Part shown: piece after piece, positions 1 to 7,406 of the stretch
How the letters are laid out: every line of letters begins with the position of its first letter
Numbering within the stretch: position 1 is the first letter of the stretch
Assembly: GCA_004551905.1 (NCBI GenBank)
Contig: SFPL01000082.1
Span: 1-14,409 of the forward strand
Length of the DNA stretch: 14,409 nt
Source: Lentisphaeraceae bacterium
GTDB lineage: Bacteria > Verrucomicrobiota > Kiritimatiellia > RFP12 > UBA1067
Direction of reading: 5' to 3'
Program-made: the position numbers and the translations under genes
Notes under the pieces: generated by a model
Database searches by the model: none
Told to the model about the DNA's origin: nothing
What the model saw: only the letters and a program-made list of their open reading frames with translations

Positions 1-156
1 CTGTCCCCGTCGGCATCCCGTCGGGTGGCTTGTCATGCCTTGAACAGGCTGTGCGGCAGGGTCTCGTCGCGCAAAACCGCTTACAAATGTCCACGGCGGC
101 TCGGCGCAGCCGAGACGACGGGGGTATTTGTAATCCGTGTGAAATTACCACCCCCA
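1..156. other. Intergenic stretch, no gene recognised
   Basis: No convincing gene lies upstream of the promoter at 157. The two short open frames here have no family resemblance and no ribosome binding site. Visible structure is limited to a short direct repeat (CCCGTCGG at 6-13 and 17-24) and a 6-bp hairpin with a GCA loop (CTCGGC/GCCGAG, 100-114). The hairpin is not followed by a T-run on either strand, so it is not an obvious intrinsic terminator. The left part could be the 3' flank of a gene outside the window. Confidence 0.4.
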
Positions 157-186
157 TTGACGCAAGCGCATGGCTTTTGGTACAAT
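157..186 (+). promoter_or_regulatory. Sigma70-like promoter for the GH106-like gene
   Basis: TTGACG (157-162) and TACAAT (181-186) are separated by 18 bp. Each is one mismatch from the sigma70 consensus hexamer, and they point toward the glycoside hydrolase gene at 303. The expected start of transcription is near 193, which would give a leader of roughly 110 nt. A partial dyad (GGTATTTG...AAATTACC, 123-149) lies just upstream of the -35, but it is too imperfect to call an operator. The call rests on motif match and spacing only. Confidence 0.5.
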
Positions 187-286
187 TCGCATCGTTTGCG
201 GGGCTTGAATTGGTTGACGTGATGCGCGGACATCAAACGCCGAGGTAGCCGGAAAGTTCAACCGAGGAGGGTTTTTCAATTACCTC

Positions 287-292
287 TATAAT
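287..292 (+). promoter_or_regulatory. Perfect -10 hexamer close to a start codon
   Basis: TATAAT at 287-292 lies 10 nt before the ATG at 303. No good -35 is seen 16-18 bp upstream (264-269 reads GAGGAG). If it is used, transcription would start within a few bases of the ATG and the message would be leaderless or nearly so. A similar placement is seen on the minus strand at 7401-7406. It could instead be chance in a short AT-rich patch. Confidence 0.35.
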
Positions 293-302
293 ATGGGGCG
301 TT

Positions 303-2888
303 ATGAATACTTCTAATGACTGGAACGAACTGAACGGAACAGAAACGACGGGCGGACGGGGCGAAGATGTCCTGATCGTGTGGATGCGGCGCACGCTCGC
401 CATCGGGCTGGCGACGTTGGCCCTGCTGGCCTCGTCCGCGTCTGCGCGGGCGGACGAGCCGCTGTCGCCGATCGTCCCGTTTGTCATTCCGAACGGCAAG
501 CCGACCGAGGCAGAGATCCGGGAGATCGTGCGGACGCTCCATGCGAACGGTTACGATCAGTTCATGCCCTATCCCTCGACGGGCCTCGACTACGACTATC
601 TGGGCGAGGACTTCTTCCGGATGATGGGCTGGTTTCTGGATGAAGCGCGGCGGCTCGGCCTCAAGGTCTGGCTTTACGACGAGTTCAACTGGCCGAGCGG
701 AACGGCACGCGGGCGGGTCCCGGCGGAGAATGAGAACTGCCTCTACCGCGAACTGGTCGCCGTCACGAACGCGGCAGGCGACGTGTCGTGGCAGTTTCTC
801 GTCAGCCGCGAGATGAACGTCGACAACTACTGCCTCGACACGAACAATCTGGAGCCCGAAAGCGCGGAGCGTTTTCTCGACTTGACGCACCGTGCCTATG
901 CACGTCGCTTCGGAAGCGACATGGGGACCGTGATTCGAGGCTTCTTCACGGACGAGCCGGGGCACTGCTCAAGCGCGTGGCGTCTCAAGCGGCCCAAAAA
1001 CGAGGTCTTGGCCCTCCCTTGCTGGAGTTCAATGGAAGACGATTACGCGTCGGCAACAGGCGGACGCTCGTTTCGTGCCGACTGTCAGGAGGAGTTTCGG
1101 AAGGGAACTCTTGCGACGGGCGAGGTGTTGCGCGTCTGGACGGCTCTTCGCTCGATGCGCTATCGGCAGTCCTATTTCGACCGTATTGCGGCGTTCTGCA
1201 CCTCAAACGGTCTCGTCTCGACCGGGCATCTCGTTTCGGAAGACTATCCCGTGGGGTGTGCGCGGGTGAACGGACTGCCGCTGCGGACGCTGAAAGGGCT
1301 GACGAAACCCGGGATCGATCTCATCTTTTCGAATGTCGGACCGCACTACGAGTGGCTTACCCTGGCGTTAGGGCAGTCTGCGGCATGGCATCGCGGCCGT
1401 CCGGGGTCTGCTGAGCTTTTCGGTCTTGGGCCGTGTGACATCACGTTCGCGATGATGCGTCGCCAATACTGGCTTGCGGCGCTATTCGGCATCGACACCT
1501 ATTTCCAGGCCCTCTACCACCAGCGTGCCACGCGCTTCGAGTTCAAGGATTCGTGGGCGATGTTCACCTCGCCGGCCCAGCCGTGGTTTGGCGAGTCGGC
1601 CCTCTTGCACGCGGAGGCCCGGAAGGCGGCCGCCTGGGCGAGCAAGCCGCAGGTGTGTGCGCTCGCTGTCGTCTATCCTCAGCGGACATTTGGCGCTTGT
1701 GCGCTTGCGAAGAGCCCGGCACCGGATCTGGCGGGGCTCTGTCGTCTGCTCTCTTGGAACGGGTTCAACTACCTGTTGATCGAGGAGGATGAGCCGACCC
1801 GTCTGCCGCACGTCCTCGACTGGCAAGGGACGAATCTTGTGGATCGTGCGACCGGGGCGCGGCTTGCGGTGGGCGAGGAGGCCGTCGCTTGGGCCGAGCG
1901 TCGCCTCGGACGGCGGCGGACGCCCGGGCGGATTGTCCGGGACTATCTCGACGGCTCGCGCGTCACGGTCGATGTCGCGGCATGTTCCGTGACAATCGAG
2001 ACGAAAGACGGCCGGCAGTCCGATACGCCGTCTCCCGCATCTGCATGCCGCGATCTCCGCCCCGACGCGGCGGACGGATGGCGGCTGAAGCTGGACGGTC
2101 CGTCCCGCCGCCGCGTCTGGTTTTGGACGTCAAATGTCGGGTTTGTCGCCAACATGCCTTGGGAGACGGGGCCAAAGGCCAAGGCCGGGAATCAACGGCG
2201 CGACCAGCCGGACAACTCGGCGAAGGTCGCGCTGGAGACGGACCTGAAGGGAATCCGCTTCGTCTTGCGCACGGTGGGAAAGGAGCGTCTTTCGGTCACG
2301 CTCGACGGCCAACCGCTCGATTTCTCCGAGCCGGCGACGTCTCTCGTCTATTCCTTCAACGAAATCTGCCGCGAGACGAAGCCGATGGACTTGGCGGCTG
2401 GCGAGCATCTCCTGGTCCTCTCCGGCGGGCGGGACGGCAAGATGTTCTATCCGGTTCTTTGGATGGTCGGAGACTTCGCCGAACGCGTTCCGGGCCGGCT
2501 TTCGGCCGTTCCGACGCATGTCGGCACCGGTTCCCTGGCGGAGCAGGGCCTCGGTTCTTTCGCCGGGACGGCGACATATATCGCCGAGACGGCGTTTGCG
2601 CACGGCGAAAGCCTCTCCGTGGATGGCGGCGGGGCGGTCGTGCGTGTCCGTTATGGTGGACGTGATCTGGGCGTGCGCGGCTGGGCGCCGTTTGTGTGGG
2701 ATATTCCGCAAGATCTTGTCGGGAGGCGGTTGCCCCTTGAAATTGACGTCATCACGTCCGTCCGTCCGATTTTCGGCTCCGACAAGTCCCCCGACGCCTG
2801 TCTCAATCATTCCCTTTGGGTTGAGTCCGCCTTGGCAGACCCTTCTCCTGTCGGTCTTCGCCATGTGGGGATTGAAAGACACGATTAG
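303..2888 (+). CDS. Secreted GH106-like glycoside hydrolase
   Basis: An 861-residue protein that probably cleaves glycosidic bonds in plant-type polysaccharide outside the cytoplasm; GH106 alpha-L-rhamnosidases are the nearest family I recognise. Residues 28-50 form a signal peptide (MRRTLAIG then a hydrophobic run ending ASARA-DE). The TIM-barrel part carries YDEFNWPSG (125-133) and FFTDEPGH (214-221), both typical of GH106-type and related unclassified hydrolases. The C-terminal region has beta-sandwich character with an LGVRGWAPFVWDI stretch, like the sugar-binding module that ends these enzymes. The start is uncertain. ATG 303 sits 10 nt after a TATAAT, with only a GGGG upstream. ATG 384 (residue 28) begins the signal peptide exactly but has no Shine-Dalgarno sequence. 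The gene is convergent with the CoA-disulfide reductase. The fold and the hydrolase role are fairly secure; the substrate is not. Confidence 0.75.
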   Translation: MNTSNDWNELNGTETTGGRGEDVLIVWMRRTLAIGLATLALLASSASARADEPLSPIVPFVIPNGKPTEAEIREIVRTLHANGYDQFMPYPSTGLDYDYLGEDFFRMMGWFLDEARRLGLKVWLYDEFNWPSGTARGRVPAENENCLYRELVAVTNAAGDVSWQFLVSREMNVDNYCLDTNNLEPESAERFLDLTHRAYARRFGSDMGTVIRGFFTDEPGHCSSAWRLKRPKNEVLALPCWSSMEDDYASATGGRSFRADCQEEFRKGTLATGEVLRVWTALRSMRYRQSYFDRIAAFCTSNGLVSTGHLVSEDYPVGCARVNGLPLRTLKGLTKPGIDLIFSNVGPHYEWLTLALGQSAAWHRGRPGSAELFGLGPCDITFAMMRRQYWLAALFGIDTYFQALYHQRATRFEFKDSWAMFTSPAQPWFGESALLHAEARKAAAWASKPQVCALAVVYPQRTFGACALAKSPAPDLAGLCRLLSWNGFNYLLIEEDEPTRLPHVLDWQGTNLVDRATGARLAVGEEAVAWAERRLGRRRTPGRIVRDYLDGSRVTVDVAACSVTIETKDGRQSDTPSPASACRDLRPDAADGWRLKLDGPSRRRVWFWTSNVGFVANMPWETGPKAKAGNQRRDQPDNSAKVALETDLKGIRFVLRTVGKERLSVTLDGQPLDFSEPATSLVYSFNEICRETKPMDLAAGEHLLVLSGGRDGKMFYPVLWMVGDFAERVPGRLSAVPTHVGTGSLAEQGLGSFAGTATYIAETAFAHGESLSVDGGGAVVRVRYGGRDLGVRGWAPFVWDIPQDLVGRRLPLEIDVITSVRPIFGSDKSPDACLNHSLWVESALADPSPVGLRHVGIERHD

Positions 2889-2934
2889 CGGAGATTCTTA
2901 TCCCACGGGCATTCACAAAAGAACACGTTCGCTT

Positions 2935-4626
2935 TCAGTTCGCGAAGCGGACAGACCGGGTTTGCGCAGGGGTGACTTGGGGGTCGAGAAGAGTCTGACC
3001 CTCTTCCCGTTCCGGATGAAACAGCCGCCAGGTCGCCCAGCCGCCGGAGAGGTTGTACGCCTTGAAGCCGTTCTGCTTGAGGATACGCTCGGCGAGGTAG
3101 CCGCGCAGCCCCACCGCGCAGCACATCACGTAGGTCTTCGCCCGGTCGAGTTCGTTCAGCCTCGCGCGCAGGCTCCCGAGCGGAATGTTGATCGCGCCGG
3201 GGATCGCCCCCATCTCGTTTTCGGACGGTTCGCGCACGTCGATGACCTGCGCGTCCGCCGGGAGCGTGTCCGGCGCGACGACGTCGCTCTTGCCGGTAAG
3301 GACGTTCTCCGCGACGAAGCCGAGGAAGTTCACCGGGTCCTTCGCCGAGCTGTACGGCGGCGCGTAGGCGAGCTCGAGTTCGCCGAGCTGCGGGGCCTTG
3401 AGCTTCACGCGCATCGCCTCGGCGATCGTGTCGATCCGTTTGTCGACGCCTTTCGCGCCGACGATCTGCGCCCCGTAGATCGTGCCGTCCGAGCCGAAGA
3501 GGAGCTTCATGCTGAGCCGCGCCGCACCGGGATAGTAGCCCGCGCCGGACGACGGATGGATGTAGATCTTCCGATAGTCGCGATTCTCGGCCTTGAGCCT
3601 CGCCTCGGTCCAGCCGACGCCTGCCGCAGTCAGTTCGCCGACCTTGACGACGCTCGTCCCGAAGGTGCCCCGGTAGACGCTTGCGCCGCCCGCCATGTTG
3701 TCCGCGGCAATGCGTCCCTGCTTGCTGGCCGGTCCCGCCAGCGCGATTGCCGTCTTGCCGCCGAACACGGGATCGCACACCTCAATCACGTCGCCCGCGG
3801 CGTAGATGTCCGGATCGCTCGTGCGGAGCCCTTCGTCGACGACAATGTGCCCGCGCGGACCGATCTCAAGCCCGGCGGACTTGGCGAGCTCGGAGCGCGG
3901 ACGAACGCCCGTCGAGACCACGGCGAGATCGACGGCGAGGCGCGTGCCATCGTCCAGCACCGCCTCCACGCCGTCCGGCTTCTCCACGAAATCGGAGACG
4001 ACGCGTCCAAACCGGAGGTCGATCCCCGCGCCGCGGAGCTCGTCCGCCAGCGGCTCGGCCATCTCGGCATCCATCGTCGGCAGGACGTGTCCGCCGCGCT
4101 GGACGACGGTGACGGCGAGACCGCGATGATGCAGGTTCTCGGCGAGTTCGAGGCCCACGAACCCCGCGCCGACCACGAGGACACGCCTTGCCGCCCCGAG
4201 CTTCGCCATGACGCGGTCCATGTCGGCGAGCGTCCAGAGGTGCGCCACGTGCGGATGCGTCGCGTCCGTGTAGGAGTCGCCGACGGGCGTCGCGCCGGTC
4301 GCGATCAGCAGCTTGTCGTAGGCGAGGCGCGAGGTCCCGTCCGCCGTGCGGACCTCGACTTCCTTCTTCGCGCGGTCGATCGCGGTCGCCTCGCAGTTCG
4401 TGCGGACGTCGACGTTGAACCAGGAGGCGAACTTGGCGGGCGGCATCACCGACAGCCGCGCACGGGCGGCGATCACGCCGCCGATGTGGTACGGCAGCCC
4501 GCAGTTGGCATAGGAAATGTCGCTTCCCTTTTCGAGGAGGACGATCTCCGCCTGTTCGTCGAGCCTCCGCAGCCGTGCTGCAGCGCTTGCCCCTGCGGCC
4601 ACGCCGCCGATGATGACGTATTTCAT
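2935..4626 (-). CDS. CoA-disulfide reductase / NADH oxidase with C-terminal rhodanese domain
   Basis: A cytoplasmic flavoprotein of 563 residues. In this family the enzyme uses NAD(P)H and FAD to reduce CoA-disulfide, CoA-persulfide or polysulfide. The N-terminus has the FAD-binding VIIGGVAAGASAAARLRR pattern. The single redox cysteine is Cys42 in SYANCGLPY, and a second nucleotide-binding VVGAGFVGLELAE is present. The FAD-contacting YAAGDVIEV and a dimerisation domain follow. From about residue 465 there is a rhodanese domain (VIDVREPSE, then the loop CCAVGLRGY, keeping the CxxGxR sulfur-carrying cysteine). This fused layout is the CoADR-RHD type, linked to persulfide/polysulfide handling and oxidative stress. 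ATG 4626 is chosen because AGGAGGG (4633-4639) lies 6 nt upstream; an in-frame ATG 17 codons earlier lacks this. A separate promoter is visible. Exact substrate is inferred. Confidence 0.9.
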   Translation of the reverse strand: MKYVIIGGVAAGASAAARLRRLDEQAEIVLLEKGSDISYANCGLPYHIGGVIAARARLSVMPPAKFASWFNVDVRTNCEATAIDRAKKEVEVRTADGTSRLAYDKLLIATGATPVGDSYTDATHPHVAHLWTLADMDRVMAKLGAARRVLVVGAGFVGLELAENLHHRGLAVTVVQRGGHVLPTMDAEMAEPLADELRGAGIDLRFGRVVSDFVEKPDGVEAVLDDGTRLAVDLAVVSTGVRPRSELAKSAGLEIGPRGHIVVDEGLRTSDPDIYAAGDVIEVCDPVFGGKTAIALAGPASKQGRIAADNMAGGASVYRGTFGTSVVKVGELTAAGVGWTEARLKAENRDYRKIYIHPSSGAGYYPGAARLSMKLLFGSDGTIYGAQIVGAKGVDKRIDTIAEAMRVKLKAPQLGELELAYAPPYSSAKDPVNFLGFVAENVLTGKSDVVAPDTLPADAQVIDVREPSENEMGAIPGAINIPLGSLRARLNELDRAKTYVMCCAVGLRGYLAERILKQNGFKAYNLSGGWATWRLFHPEREEGQTLLDPQVTPAQTRSVRFAN

Positions 4627-4696
4627 GCCTTGCCCTCCTGTGTTCCGGATTCGGTAATCACCTGCCGCAATGTCCACCGCAGCGATGGTGATCAGA

Positions 4697-4726
4697 ATTT
4701 TATCATAATTACGATATACGATGCAA
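4697..4726 (-). promoter_or_regulatory. Promoter of the CoA-disulfide reductase gene
   Basis: Read on the minus strand, TTGCAT (4721-4726) and TAAAAT (4697-4702) are separated by 18 bp in an AT-rich island, about 70 nt before the ATG at 4626. An imperfect 14-bp palindrome (ATCGTAATTATGAT on the minus strand, 4702-4715, 12 of 14 positions symmetrical) lies in the spacer and touches the -10. That is where a repressor or redox-sensing regulator could bind. Promoter by motif and position; operator is speculation. Confidence 0.5.
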
Positions 4727-4775
4727 CTGGAGTTTCGTCTAAACAGAGATTACAAAACAAGAGCGCCGCTTCGAG

Positions 4776-4866
4776 AAGTAAACTTGATTTTAGTGGTAGT
4801 TTAACTGGCTGTTATTGAGGGAAGGATGATACCTCCCCTCCCCGGGGAGGGGACCCAAGTTTACTT
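4776..4866. repeat. Small inverted-repeat element with central palindrome (MITE-like)
   Basis: Eleven-base exact inverted repeats, AAGTAAACTTG (4776-4786) and CAAGTTTACTT (4856-4866), bound a 91-bp segment without coding potential. Inside is a perfect 20-bp palindrome (4834-4853, two 10-base arms meeting at CCCC|GGGG), which would fold into a very stable hairpin. The element sits between the promoter region of the CoA-disulfide reductase gene and the 3' end of the SGNH hydrolase gene. No flanking target-site duplication is obvious. It could be a dispersed REP/MITE-type repeat or a hairpin acting on the downstream end of the SGNH transcript. The rest of the 4727-4968 gap holds no gene I can support. 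Confidence 0.5.
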
Positions 4867-4968
4867 TCGGACAGCCGAGAAATGAAGAAAGTCAAGGCAA
4901 TGAACGACGTCATCTCGCCCGCGCTCAAGAGGGGACAGTCCGCCACCGCCGTAGTTTTTGTGTTTTGG

Positions 4969-5775
4969 CTACTTGCGGTTTTGGCGGAAGTTAGACGGCA
5001 TCGCCCGCAGCCGCATTTCAATCACCCGGGCAAGCCGCTCGTGCCCGAGGGTGGAAGGGTGCAGCCGGTCGTGGACCGGATTGGCCACGCAGGCGTCGTA
5101 TTCGGGTCGCCTCGGCAGCATCCCGCACTCCGCATGGAGGTCGATGACCGGCACGCTCCAATAGGAGCCCGCCTCCCTGACCGCCCGCACGTAGTCATCG
5201 ATGTAGAGGCCGCAGGCGTTGGCGTACGCCTCGTCCGGCTGTACGTTCTGCTCGCCGAACTGCGCGAAGCCGCGGTGGAGCGGTGTCAGCAGGACAACCT
5301 GGGCCTGCGGGAACGCCGTCTTAACCTTGCAGAGCGCCGCGTTCAGCCGCCCGCAGAAAGTACCGCCGTCGGTCAGCGGCGTCCGCCTGCGCAGCGTATT
5401 CGTAGCCGCATTCTTGCGCACGGCGACCTCGGCCTCGGCGAAGAACCCGCCCATGGGCACGTCGGCGTTGTAGTCGTTGGTGCCGGCGAAGACGAAGACG
5501 GCGTCGACGTCGTCGCCCATCTCCGCCTGCGCGGCCTCGACCTGACGGGGAATGTCGCTCATCTGATTCCCGTTGATCCCGTAGACGAACGCGCGCAGGC
5601 CCATGCGCTCCGAGAGAAAGCCCCAGTAGTTCGTCTCGCAGCCGATGTGCCGCCTGTCGGTGATCGAGTCACCGAGAAAAGCCACTCGGGCGCCCTTCCA
5701 GTCGCGATAGTCGGCCGCAAGCCCCGTGCCTGCGGACAAAGCCAGCGCGGCCAGCGCCGGCAACATACTTCTCAT
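4969..5775 (-). CDS. Exported SGNH/GDSL-type hydrolase
   Basis: A 268-residue esterase-like protein, probably acting outside the cytoplasm on ester-linked groups such as acetyl substituents of polysaccharides. Residues 1-21 are a signal peptide (MRSMLPALAALALSAGTG, cleavage near LAA-DY). Block I is FLGDSIT with catalytic Ser37. Glycine/asparagine oxyanion-hole positions are visible in YGINGNQ and GTNDYN. Block V is DRLHP with Asp236 and His239. Length and block order fit the SGNH family. The open frame extends upstream to 5925, but that extension is intron-remnant sequence. ATG 5775 is chosen because AAAAGGAGG (5782-5790) ends 6 nt before it and it begins the signal peptide; an in-frame ATG at 5781 is too close to this site. 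It follows the GH28-like gene on the same strand, which suits a joint role in plant polysaccharide deconstruction. The substrate is not deducible. Confidence 0.85.
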   Translation of the reverse strand: MRSMLPALAALALSAGTGLAADYRDWKGARVAFLGDSITDRRHIGCETNYWGFLSERMGLRAFVYGINGNQMSDIPRQVEAAQAEMGDDVDAVFVFAGTNDYNADVPMGGFFAEAEVAVRKNAATNTLRRRTPLTDGGTFCGRLNAALCKVKTAFPQAQVVLLTPLHRGFAQFGEQNVQPDEAYANACGLYIDDYVRAVREAGSYWSVPVIDLHAECGMLPRRPEYDACVANPVHDRLHPSTLGHERLARVIEMRLRAMPSNFRQNRK

Positions 5776-5781
5776 TTGCAT

Positions 5782-5790
5782 CCTCCTTTT
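5782..5790 (-). promoter_or_regulatory. Strong Shine-Dalgarno site of the SGNH hydrolase gene
   Basis: AAAAGGAGG on the minus strand is a near-perfect anti-16S match, 6 nt from ATG 5775. It decides the start against the longer open frame reaching back to 5925. It also shows that this genome uses canonical ribosome binding sites, which makes their absence before the GH28-like gene notable. Confidence 0.75.
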
Positions 5791-5878
5791 CTTTCGTGTT
5801 CCAACACTGCTATCCAATAGAGCGGACACCTTGCGTGGCAGGGCCTCAGCCATTCCCTTCCCCTCATTTGCCCGTATA

Positions 5879-5990
5879 CCTCGGCGTTGCCACCGATGCG
5901 ACTTCCCCATCGTCAAACTGTACATGCGGATTTCCCGCTTTCCCCGCTACTATGGTTCGTTTGCATTGCGACTCACCTCTTTGTCCGGCA
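5879..5990 (-). mobile_element. Group II intron remnant (copy A, internally deleted)
   Basis: Positions 5879-5938 match 7296-7355 at 59 of 60 bases (only mismatch: 5930 versus 7347). On the minus strand the block holds the 3' half of a domain V hairpin (GCGGGAAA...CCGCATGTACAGTTT) and the start of domain VI. The 5' strand of domain V is missing. Upstream instead is sequence containing GAGTCGCAATG (5964-5974), which from memory resembles a stretch of domain I in Ll.LtrB-like introns. So copy A looks like a domain I fragment joined to domain V/VI by an internal deletion. Similarity to copy B ends after GCCGAGG, so the 3' intron end is lost as well. It lies between the GH28-like stop and the SGNH start and cannot splice. 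Confidence 0.55.
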
Positions 5991-6023
5991 GGACTCCCGC
6001 ATTCGGGTCGCCCCTCTCACGGC

Positions 6024-7391
6024 CTACTCGGCCTTTCGGGCTATCCCCGTCTGCGTCCAGCGGCCCGTGAAGTCGATGTTCTCGACGGTCACCTTCCCGA
6101 CATTCCCCTTTGCCTCCATGAACGGGACCGGCATTTCCTGCGCGTTCTTCATCTTGCAGTCGCGCACAATCAGCGTGCGCACCGTCGCCGGCTCGTCAAT
6201 CCGGAGCGTCGCGACTGGGACGGTCTTCTCGTCGCGGCTGAGGCCCTCGACCGTGAGCCGCCCGACGTCCACCGCGCCCTCGACCCAGACGAGTGGGAAG
6301 TTCGTGCGCGAGTGCGTCCCGATGTTCTCCGGCGAAAGGGCCTTCGCCGCGAAGGCGTCGCGAATCACGATGTCGTCAAAGACGCCGCGCGTATTCCGGT
6401 TCCGGAAGTAGTGCGTCAGGCCAACCATGTACGTGTAGAAGTTCCCGTGGACATTGCGGACCGTCACGCGCTTCAGGCTTGCGCCCGTCGAGAGCATCCG
6501 CACCGCGCTGTGGCAGTAGTCGGCGTAGATCCCGTCAATGTCGACGTCGGTGATGTCGCCCTCCTCCTGCGCACACACCCCGTCATTCGCGTTCAGCGCA
6601 ACCATGTCGTCAAAGCACGTGCCGCGCAGGTTCGAGATCTTCGCGTGGTGGCACCAGCCGTCGAGATGCACGCCGTCCATGTTGAGGAAGATCGGGTTGC
6701 ACGTTGTGTAGTCGAACGTGAGGTCGTCCACGAGGAAATAGGACGTGCGGCAGAAGGCGAGGCCGTAGGACGTCGGGTTTCGGATCGTCAGGCCCCTCAC
6801 GGTCATCCCCTCCACGTGCGAGAAGCGCATCGCCATGCCTAAGAAGAAGCCGTTCTCGTGCTTCGGCGGCAGGCCGCCTGCGCGCGGCGGCGTGCAGCGC
6901 CAGAGCTGCTGGGGGTTTGGCGACTGGTCTAGGTTCGCCATGTCCCAGATGCCGCCCGTGAGCGCGATGCGGCGGTCGCTTCCGCCGACGTAGCCCCGGT
7001 TCTCGATCATCGGGCAGTTCGACCCCGGCGCAAGGCGGACTACGGTAAAGCGGTCGAGCCGCAGCTCGGTGTCCGAGCCGATGCGGAGCGTCTTCGAGAT
7101 GCGGTAGTGCCTCTTCGGCGGCGGCAGGTAGACGCAGGGCGCGCCGGAATCAAGCCGTGCCTGGATCGCCGCCGTGTCGTCCGCCACCCCGTCGCCGACG
7201 AGCGGCAGCGCGTGCCCATCAGCCGCTAGCGCCTCCAGCACCGTCGCGCAAGCAGCGACGAGAATACATCCTGTCCTGTAGAGTAGAGACCCACGCCTCG
7301 GCGTTGCCACCGATGCGACTTCCCCATCGTCAAACTGTACATGCGGTTTTCCCGCATACGGCTTTACATAGAGTGCTTTTACTGTTGCCAT
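6024..7391 (-). CDS. GH28-like right-handed beta-helix protein (pectinase-type), 5' end fused to intron sequence
   Basis: A 455-residue protein whose first ~41 residues (MATVKALYVKPYAGKPH...SLLYRTG) read through group II intron domains V and VI. The native part begins around GCILVAACATVLEALA, a signal-peptide-like hydrophobic run. Then follows DGVADDTAAIQ, the usual opening of secreted beta-helix polysaccharide hydrolases and lyases (GH28 / pectate-lyase-3 superfamily). NMDGVHLDG and CFDDMVALN correspond to the NTDG and GDD-type active-site stretches of polygalacturonases. Repeated short beta segments (VRGLTIRN, VDIDGIYAD, VTVRNVHGN) show the helix coils. The canonical GHG and RIK motifs are not seen, so activity is uncertain. 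No Shine-Dalgarno sequence precedes ATG 7391; a TATAAT lies 9 nt upstream. An ATG at 7448 is also in frame but would overlap aroKB by 47 nt. The native start codon was probably lost when the intron inserted. Confidence 0.65.
   Translation of the reverse strand: MATVKALYVKPYAGKPHVQFDDGEVASVATPRRGSLLYRTGCILVAACATVLEALAADGHALPLVGDGVADDTAAIQARLDSGAPCVYLPPPKRHYRISKTLRIGSDTELRLDRFTVVRLAPGSNCPMIENRGYVGGSDRRIALTGGIWDMANLDQSPNPQQLWRCTPPRAGGLPPKHENGFFLGMAMRFSHVEGMTVRGLTIRNPTSYGLAFCRTSYFLVDDLTFDYTTCNPIFLNMDGVHLDGWCHHAKISNLRGTCFDDMVALNANDGVCAQEEGDITDVDIDGIYADYCHSAVRMLSTGASLKRVTVRNVHGNFYTYMVGLTHYFRNRNTRGVFDDIVIRDAFAAKALSPENIGTHSRTNFPLVWVEGAVDVGRLTVEGLSRDEKTVPVATLRIDEPATVRTLIVRDCKMKNAQEMPVPFMEAKGNVGKVTVENIDFTGRWTQTGIARKAE
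7278..7391 (-). mobile_element. 5'-truncated group II intron remnant (copy B, domains V and VI)
   Basis: On the minus strand, 7364-7332 folds as a domain V-type hairpin: AAGCCGTATGCGG, an A-rich loop, then CCGCATGTACAGTTT. It includes the AGC triad near the 5' strand and one C-A mismatch where most introns pair C-G. A domain VI-like segment follows and ends CTCTACTCTAC at 7278, matching the usual AY 3' end of group II introns. The 3' exon then starts AGGACAGG. Domains I-IV and any reverse transcriptase are absent, as expected of an incompletely reverse-transcribed copy. The exact 5' limit is unclear and may reach into the AT-richer sequence up to about 7470. Copy A at 5879-5938 is the same family. 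Identification is from recognised secondary structure and motif recall, not a search. Confidence 0.6.
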
Positions 7392-7400
7392 GTTACGTAT

Positions 7401-7406
7401 ATTATA
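7401..7406 (-). promoter_or_regulatory. TATAAT overlapping the aroKB stop codon
   Basis: On the minus strand the aroKB stop codon (TAA, 7404-7402) lies inside TATAAT (7406-7401), 9 nt before the ATG of the GH28-like gene. A good -35 is not evident. If active it would make a near-leaderless GH28-like transcript, and it may have arrived with the intron fragment. Otherwise the gene depends on read-through from the aro operon. Confidence 0.35.

Noticed and set aside
123..149. Partial dyad upstream of the GH106-like promoter as an operator
   Set aside because: Only the outer bases match as an inverted repeat; too imperfect to call.
2518..4818. 766-codon open frame on the plus strand
   Set aside because: Overlaps the 3' part of the GH106-like gene and is antisense to the well-supported CoA-disulfide reductase; no recognisable domain.
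4834..4853. 20-bp palindrome as an intrinsic terminator
   Set aside because: The stem is strong, but no T-run follows on either strand, so only the repeat interpretation is retained.
4882..4998. Short plus-strand frame starting MKKVKAMNDVISPALKRG with a hydrophobic stretch
   Set aside because: It runs on antisense into the SGNH gene, has no clear ribosome binding site, and I recognise no family; it could be a gene remnant or part of a dispersed repeat but cannot be supported.
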